Source: Pantoea sp. A4 (GTDB taxonomy: Bacteria; Pseudomonadota; Gammaproteobacteria; Enterobacterales; Enterobacteriaceae). From it: a DNA stretch of 64,000 nucleotides. The translations under genes were made by a program, and so were the position numbers. Location: assembly GCF_000295955.2 (NCBI RefSeq), contig NZ_ALXE01000036.1, positions 62,001-126,000 on the forward strand, given 5' to 3'. Within the stretch, counting starts at the first letter, position 1. The number at the start of each line of letters is the position of its first letter. The notes below the pieces were generated by a model, which searched no databases, was not told where the DNA came from, and saw nothing but the letters and a program-made list of their open reading frames with translations. Below are positions 59,162-64,000 of the stretch, in pieces.

Positions 59162-61567
59162 ATGGCGATGAAAAAGTTGCTCATAGCGTCGCTGCTGTTT
59201 AGCAGCGCCACCGTTTACGGTGCAGACAATTTCGTGGTGAAAGACATTCATTTCGAAGGCTTGCAGCGAGTCGCCGTCGGCGCGGCTCTGCTGAGTATGC
59301 CAGTTCGCGTAGGGGACACGGTGAGCGATGATGACATCCGCAACACCATCCGTTCTCTGTTTGCGACCGGCAACTTTGAAGATGTACAGGTCTTACGCGA
59401 CGGAACGACCCTGATCGTCGAGGTCAAGGAACGCCCCACCATTGCCAGCATTACCTTTAGCGGTAACAAAGCCATTAAAGAGGATCAGCTGAAGCAGAAC
59501 CTCGAAGCTTCTGGTGTCCGTGTAGGTGAAGCTCTGGATCGCACCACGCTCTCTTCCATTGAGAAGGGGCTGGAGGATTTCTACTACAGCGTCGGTAAAT
59601 ATACCGCGAGCGTCAAAGCGATTGTGACACCGCTGCCGCGTAACCGTGTAGATCTGAAATTCGTCTTCCAGGAAGGTGTGTCTGCCAAGATTCAGCAGAT
59701 CAACATTGTGGGCAACAAAGCGTTCAACTCTGACGAGCTGATCTCACGCTTCCAGCTGCGCGATGAAGTGCCATGGTGGAACCTGGTTGGCGATCGCAAA
59801 TATCAGAAGCAGAAACTGGCTGGGGATCTCGAAACCCTGCGCAGCTTCTACCTCGATCGCGGTTATGCCCGCTTCAATATCGATTCGACGCAGGTCAGCC
59901 TGACGCCGGATAAAAAAGGCATTTATATCACGGTAAACATCACCGAAGGCGATCAGTACAAGATTGCCGGTGTGATTGTGAACGGTGATATGGCGGGTCA
60001 CTCCGCTGAAATCGAACATCTGACGCACATTCCAAACGGTGAGCTGTACAACGGCACCAAAGTGACGCAGATGGAAGATGACATCAAAAAACTGCTTGGC
60101 CGTTATGGTTACGCCTATCCACGCGTGCAGACGCAGCCAGAAATCAATGACGCAGATAAAACAGTAAAACTGCATATCAGCGTTGATGCAGGTAATCGTT
60201 ACTACGTGCGTAAAGTGCGTTTCGAAGGTAACGACACCTCAAAAGATGCGGTGCTACGTCGTGAAATGCGTCAGATGGAAGGTGCATGGTTGGGGAGCGA
60301 CCTGGTTGATCAGGGTAAAGAGCGCCTCAACCGTACCGGTTACTTTGAAACCGTTGATACCGATACGCAGCGCGTACCAGGCACCACCGACCAGGTTGAT
60401 GTTGTCTACAAAGTTAAAGAGCGCAACACCGGTACGTTCAACTTCGGCGTGGGCTACGGTACTGAAAGTGGCGTGAGCTTCCAGGTCGGCGTGACGCAGG
60501 ATAACTGGCTTGGCACCGGTAATACCGTGGGTATTAGCGGAACCAAGAACGATTACCAGACCTATGCTGAACTGTCGATGACCAACCCGTACTTCACCGT
60601 TGATGGTGTAAGTCTGGGCGGACGCCTGTTCTACAACGACTTTAAAGCTGATGATGCGGATCTCTCCGACTACACCAACAAGAGTTATGGTTTAGACGGT
60701 ACGCTGGGCTTCCCAATCAATGAGAACAACTCATTGCGTGCGGGCCTTGGCTATACGCACAACAGTCTGTCGAACATGCAGCCGCAGGTTGCAATGTGGC
60801 GTTATCTGGACTCCGTGGGACATCCACAGGGCATCAATAGTCGTGGTACTTACTCGACTGATGACTTTACGTTTAACTATGGCTGGACCTATAACACCCT
60901 TGACCGTGGCTTCTTCCCGACGGCCGGTAACCGGACTAACCTGAACGGTAAGATCACGATTCCTGGGTCGGATAACAGCTTCTATAAAGCTACGCTGGAT
61001 ACGCAGCAGTATGTACCGCTTAACCGCGATCACACCTGGGTTGTTCTGGGCCGTGGCCGTGTTGGTTATGCCGGTGGTCTCGGCGGCAAAGAGATGCCGT
61101 TCTACGAGAACTTCTATGCGGGCGGCTCCAGCTCTGTGCGCGGCTTCCAGTCCAATACCATTGGTCCTAAAGCTGCTTACTATAATGACAGTTCGTATAC
61201 TTGCTCCGGCTCGAATGCGATCTGTAAATCCGATGATGCGGTGGGCGGTAACGCCATGGCGACGGCCAGCCTTGAGCTGATTACGCCAACGCCGTTCGTC
61301 AGCGAAAAATATGCTAACTCGCTGCGTACCTCGCTGTTCGTTGATGCAGGTACGGTTTGGGATACTAAATGGCAGAACACGGCAGAAACCCGTGCTGCAG
61401 GTATTCCTGACTACAGCGATCCAAACAATATTCGCGTATCCTCGGGTGTTGCATTGCAATGGATGTCTCCGCTAGGACCGTTGGTCTTCTCCTATGCGCA
61501 GCCCATTAAGAAAGTCGAGGGAGATAAATCAGAGCAGTTCCAGTTTAACATTGGTAAAACCTGGTAA
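59162..61567 (+). CDS. bamA: Outer membrane protein assembly factor BamA
   Basis: Central beta-barrel of the BAM complex that folds outer-membrane proteins. It has 801 residues (E. coli 810). A signal peptide ([21 protein letters not shown]) is followed by five POTRA domains (about 22-420) and a 16-strand barrel. The barrel holds the conserved loop-6 motif VRGF and ends in a C-terminal beta-signal, [12 protein letters not shown] 59162 is the E. coli-like start; eight upstream in-frame codons have no support. Skp, its chaperone, is encoded next. Confidence 0.98.
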   Translation: MAMKKLLIASLLFSSATVYGADNFVVKDIHFEGLQRVAVGAALLSMPVRVGDTVSDDDIRNTIRSLFATGNFEDVQVLRDGTTLIVEVKERPTIASITFSGNKAIKEDQLKQNLEASGVRVGEALDRTTLSSIEKGLEDFYYSVGKYTASVKAIVTPLPRNRVDLKFVFQEGVSAKIQQINIVGNKAFNSDELISRFQLRDEVPWWNLVGDRKYQKQKLAGDLETLRSFYLDRGYARFNIDSTQVSLTPDKKGIYITVNITEGDQYKIAGVIVNGDMAGHSAEIEHLTHIPNGELYNGTKVTQMEDDIKKLLGRYGYAYPRVQTQPEINDADKTVKLHISVDAGNRYYVRKVRFEGNDTSKDAVLRREMRQMEGAWLGSDLVDQGKERLNRTGYFETVDTDTQRVPGTTDQVDVVYKVKERNTGTFNFGVGYGTESGVSFQVGVTQDNWLGTGNTVGISGTKNDYQTYAELSMTNPYFTVDGVSLGGRLFYNDFKADDADLSDYTNKSYGLDGTLGFPINENNSLRAGLGYTHNSLSNMQPQVAMWRYLDSVGHPQGINSRGTYSTDDFTFNYGWTYNTLDRGFFPTAGNRTNLNGKITIPGSDNSFYKATLDTQQYVPLNRDHTWVVLGRGRVGYAGGLGGKEMPFYENFYAGGSSSVRGFQSNTIGPKAAYYNDSSYTCSGSNAICKSDDAVGGNAMATASLELITPTPFVSEKYANSLRTSLFVDAGTVWDTKWQNTAETRAAGIPDYSDPNNIRVSSGVALQWMSPLGPLVFSYAQPIKKVEGDKSEQFQFNIGKTW

Positions 61568-61662
61568 AGCTCTGAGCAGGGAAGTGTAAATACCGTCTTG
61601 CATGCGTGCAGTTATACTATGCTGCCGCTGCAAACACACACGTTGAGGGTAAGGAGTTTATA

Positions 61663-62163
61663 GTGAAAAAGTTGTTCTGTGCCGCTGCTCTGGGTCTTGC
61701 ATTCGCTGCATCTGCTGGCGTACAAGCTGCTGAAAAAATCGCTGTTGTTAACCTGGGTCAGGTTTTCCAGCAGTCTCCACAGCGTGCTACTGTTGCTCAG
61801 CAGCTGGAAAATGAGTTCAAAGGCCGTGCTTCTGACCTTCAGGCTCAGCAGAATAAAATCCAGGGTGAAATCCAGGATCTGCAGCGTAATGCTTCAACCA
61901 TGAAAGCCAGCGACCGCACCAAGAAAGAGAAGCAGATTGCTTCTGAGCGCGCTGCTTTTGAACAGAAAGCGCAGGCTTTCGAACAAGACAATCAGAAGCG
62001 TCAGGGCGAAGAGCGTAACAAGCTGCTGCAAAAAATTCAGACCGCAGTTCAGTCTGTAGCGAAGAGCGGTGGATACGATCTGGTTCTGGATTCTCAGGCA
62101 GTGCTGTACTCCTCTGCTGATGCAAAAGACATTACTGCTGACGTTGTAAAACAGGTTAAATAA
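61663..62163 (+). CDS. skp: Periplasmic chaperone Skp
   Basis: Trimeric chaperone that holds unfolded outer-membrane proteins for BAM. The 166-residue precursor has a signal peptide (VKKLFCAAALGLAFAASAG, ending QAAE), then a small beta core (KIAVVNLGQVF) and long coiled-coil tentacles rich in Gln, Lys and Glu. The start is GTG at 61663 with AAGGAG 7 nt upstream, as in E. coli. lpxD begins 3 bp after the stop. Confidence 0.97.
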   Translation: MKKLFCAAALGLAFAASAGVQAAEKIAVVNLGQVFQQSPQRATVAQQLENEFKGRASDLQAQQNKIQGEIQDLQRNASTMKASDRTKKEKQIASERAAFEQKAQAFEQDNQKRQGEERNKLLQKIQTAVQSVAKSGGYDLVLDSQAVLYSSADAKDITADVVKQVK

Positions 62164-62166
62164 TTA

Positions 62167-63192
62167 ATGTCTTCGATTCGACTCGCTGAATTAGCCCAGC
62201 AGTTGGATGCAGAATTGCACGGAGATGGCGATATCGCCATCTCCGGCATTGCTTCTATGGCATCCGCAGTAACTGGCCAAATTACTTTTCTCTCTAACAG
62301 TCGCTACCGCGAGCAGCTCGCTGGGTGCCATGCCTCGGCTGTGGTGCTGACGGAAGCAGATCTGGCGTGGTGCCACACGGCTGCCCTGGTCGTTAAAAAT
62401 CCTTATCTTACCTATGCCCGTATGGCGCAGCTGTTGGATACAACGCCACAGCCGGCCCAGAACATTGCACCGAGTGCGGTTATCGATCCCACTGCCAAAT
62501 TGGGCAACAACGTCTCGATTGGTGCCAATGCGGTGATCGAATCTGACGTGGAACTGGGTGATAACGTCGTCATCGGTGCCGGTTGTTTTGTCGGTAAGAA
62601 AACTCGGATTGGTCGCGGTTCTCGCCTGTGGGCCAACGTGACGGTTTACCATGAGATTCAGATTGGGCAAGATTGCCTGATCCAGTCAGGCACAGTCATT
62701 GGTGCCGATGGCTTTGGTTACGCCAACGACCGTGGTAACTGGATTAAAATTCCTCAGCTAGGTGCCGTTATTATCGGCGATCGCGTCGAAATTGGTGCTT
62801 GTACCACCATTGATCGCGGTGCTCTGGATAACACTCTGATCGGCAATGGTGTTATCATAGACAACCAGTGTCAGATCGCCCACAACGTGGTGATCGGTGA
62901 TAACACTGCGGTTGCTGGCGGTGTGATTATGGCCGGCAGTCTCAAAATTGGACGTTATTGCATGATTGGCGGTGCCAGCGTCATTAATGGCCATATGGAG
63001 ATCTGCGACAAAGTTACCGTAACCGGTATGGGAATGGTAATGCGGCCAATCACGGAACCTGGGGTATACTCTTCGGGCATTCCGTTGCAACCCAACAAAA
63101 CCTGGCGCAAAACTGCTGCGCTGGTGATGAATATCGATGAGATAAGCAAACGCTTAAAAGCCATCGAGCGTAAAGTCGGCAAAGACGACTAA
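62167..63192 (+). CDS. lpxD: UDP-3-O-(3-hydroxymyristoyl)glucosamine N-acyltransferase
   Basis: Third step of lipid A synthesis; adds the N-linked hydroxymyristate. The 341-residue left-handed beta-helix protein has hexapeptide repeats at about 105-290. Catalytic H239 ([10 protein letters not shown]) is at the same residue number as in E. coli. The C-terminal helix is [11 protein letters not shown]. It follows skp by 3 bp and leads lpxD-fabZ-lpxA. Confidence 0.98.
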   Translation: MSSIRLAELAQQLDAELHGDGDIAISGIASMASAVTGQITFLSNSRYREQLAGCHASAVVLTEADLAWCHTAALVVKNPYLTYARMAQLLDTTPQPAQNIAPSAVIDPTAKLGNNVSIGANAVIESDVELGDNVVIGAGCFVGKKTRIGRGSRLWANVTVYHEIQIGQDCLIQSGTVIGADGFGYANDRGNWIKIPQLGAVIIGDRVEIGACTTIDRGALDNTLIGNGVIIDNQCQIAHNVVIGDNTAVAGGVIMAGSLKIGRYCMIGGASVINGHMEICDKVTVTGMGMVMRPITEPGVYSSGIPLQPNKTWRKTAALVMNIDEISKRLKAIERKVGKDD

Positions 63193-63346
63193 GCGCCATC
63201 CCACGACTGACCGGCTTTTCATAATAATGATGCTAAGCGCGGAAGCCAGGAATATTGAGCTGATTTGCGGCCTGCGAACGATCGTTTTGATCTGTGCAGG
63301 CCGTGTTATTGATGTCATCCGCATTTTTTAGGACAGGAAGAGTATT

Positions 63347-63802
63347 TTGACAACTGAAACTCATACTCTGAACATTGAAGAGATTGTTGAGCTATTGCCA
63401 CACCGCTACCCGTTTTTGTTGGTAGATCGCGTTCTGGAGTGGCGAGACCACGAGTACTTAAAAGCTGTTAAGAATGTTTCCGTGAACGAACCGTTTTTCC
63501 AGGGCCACTTCCCTGGTAAACCGATTTTCCCGGGTGTACTGATTCTTGAAGCAATGGCTCAGGCCACAGGCATTCTGGCGTTTAAGAGCGTCGGTAAACT
63601 GGAACCTGGTGAACTGTACCTGTTCGCCGGTATCGATGATGCTCGCTTCAAACGCCCTGTAGTACCAGGCGACCAGATGATTATGGAAGTCACATTCGAG
63701 AAAACCCGTCGTGGCGTTACGCGCTTTAAAGGCGTTGCTACCGTTGATGGTAAAATTGTCTGTGAAGCCACCATGATGTGTGCCCGCAGCCGGGAGGCGT
63801 AA
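63347..63802 (+). CDS. fabZ: 3-hydroxyacyl-[acyl-carrier-protein] dehydratase FabZ
   Basis: Dehydrates 3-hydroxyacyl-ACP in fatty acid synthesis and competes with LpxA for hydroxymyristoyl-ACP. The 151-residue hot-dog-fold protein has catalytic H54 in [10 protein letters not shown] and E68 in [10 protein letters not shown]. The start is TTG at 63347 ([10 protein letters not shown]), with AGGA upstream, as in E. coli fabZ. The 154-bp gap after lpxD holds no obvious gene. lpxA begins 3 bp after the stop. Confidence 0.98.
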   Translation: MTTETHTLNIEEIVELLPHRYPFLLVDRVLEWRDHEYLKAVKNVSVNEPFFQGHFPGKPIFPGVLILEAMAQATGILAFKSVGKLEPGELYLFAGIDDARFKRPVVPGDQMIMEVTFEKTRRGVTRFKGVATVDGKIVCEATMMCARSREA

Positions 63803-63805
63803 TCT

Positions 63806-64000
63806 GTGATTGATTCAACCGCCAGCATTCATCCAAGTTCTGTCATTGAGGATGGGGCCATTATCGGGCCCAACGTGCACATCGGTCCCTTCTGTTTCAT
63901 CGGGGCTAATGTGGAGATTGGTGAAGGGACATTTCTGAAATCCCACGTGGTGGTCAATGGCCATACGCGTATCGGGAAAGATAATCAGATCTTCCAGTTC
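63806..64000 (+). CDS. lpxA: UDP-N-acetylglucosamine O-acyltransferase, N-terminal part
   Basis: First step of lipid A synthesis. Only the first 65 codons are inside the window, and the frame is open at the edge. The GTG at 63806 with GGGAGG about 9 nt upstream starts [17 protein letters not shown], followed by hexapeptide repeats ([15 protein letters not shown]) of the left-handed beta-helix. Position after fabZ and 3-bp spacing confirm it. Confidence 0.95.
   Translation, partial: MIDSTASIHPSSVIEDGAIIGPNVHIGPFCFIGANVEIGEGTFLKSHVVVNGHTRIGKDNQIFQF

Noticed and set aside
63193..63346. A small gene in the lpxD-fabZ gap
   Set aside because: No frame with a start, ribosome binding site and plausible protein fits; the gap only holds the fabZ leader.

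Overview
This window is a chromosomal segment of a Gram-negative gammaproteobacterium of the order Enterobacterales. Protein similarity to Escherichia coli is high throughout, but gene content differs. An Erwiniaceae genome (Pantoea/Erwinia type) is my best guess, inferred from gene order and protein divergence recalled from memory, not from a search. About 50 genes are present. Most are housekeeping genes in the E. coli order: pgk-fbaA-mscS, then speD through cueO/hpt/yadGH, panDCB-folK-pcnB-gluQRS-dksA-sfsA-thpR-hrpB-mrcB-fhuCDB-hemL-erpA-btuF-mtnN-dgt-degP-cdaR-yaeH-dapD-glnD-map, and the rpsB-tsf-pyrH-frr-dxr-ispU-cdsA-rseP-bamA-skp-lpxD-fabZ-lpxA cluster.

Layout. 1-4.95 kb: the end of pgk, fbaA, an inserted two-gene cassette (methyltransferase plus AMP-forming ligase) and mscS. 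5.07-8.61 kb: one orphan 1180-residue protein at the point where the E. coli order jumps from the fbaA-mscS locus to the speD locus. 8.6-15.1 kb: spermidine synthesis (speED), yacC, copper oxidase cueO with a CueR-type promoter, hpt and the YadGH ABC exporter. 15.3-21.1 kb: two tandem intimin/invasin-like adhesins. 21.1-33.3 kb: pantothenate and folate synthesis, RNA-processing genes, dksA and PBP1b. 33.4-37.2 kb: a Fur-controlled hydroxamate siderophore permease (fhuCDB) without fhuA. 37.2-50.9 kb: haem, Fe-S, vitamin B12, nucleotide, protease, lysine and nitrogen-sensor genes with two small uncharacterised proteins. 51-64 kb: translation, isoprenoid, phospholipid, outer-membrane assembly and lipid A genes.

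The accessory material is concentrated in three places: the fbaA-mscS insert, the orphan large protein and the adhesin pair. The strongest candidate for something undescribed is the large protein at 5068-8610. By eye its C-terminus carries the R / S / ExE arrangement of ADP-ribosyltransferase toxins. Upstream of that is a Cys...His-His block like papain/NlpC-type enzymes, and upstream again a hydrophobic region. No immunity or secretion gene is adjacent. These are pattern-recognition calls that need a profile search or structure model.

Several regulatory features can be read directly: a 19-bp-spacer CueR promoter, a Fur box before fhuC, a sigma-E promoter before degP, an rpsB leader, many intrinsic terminators, and an unusual number of non-AUG starts, including an AUU start for pcnB.
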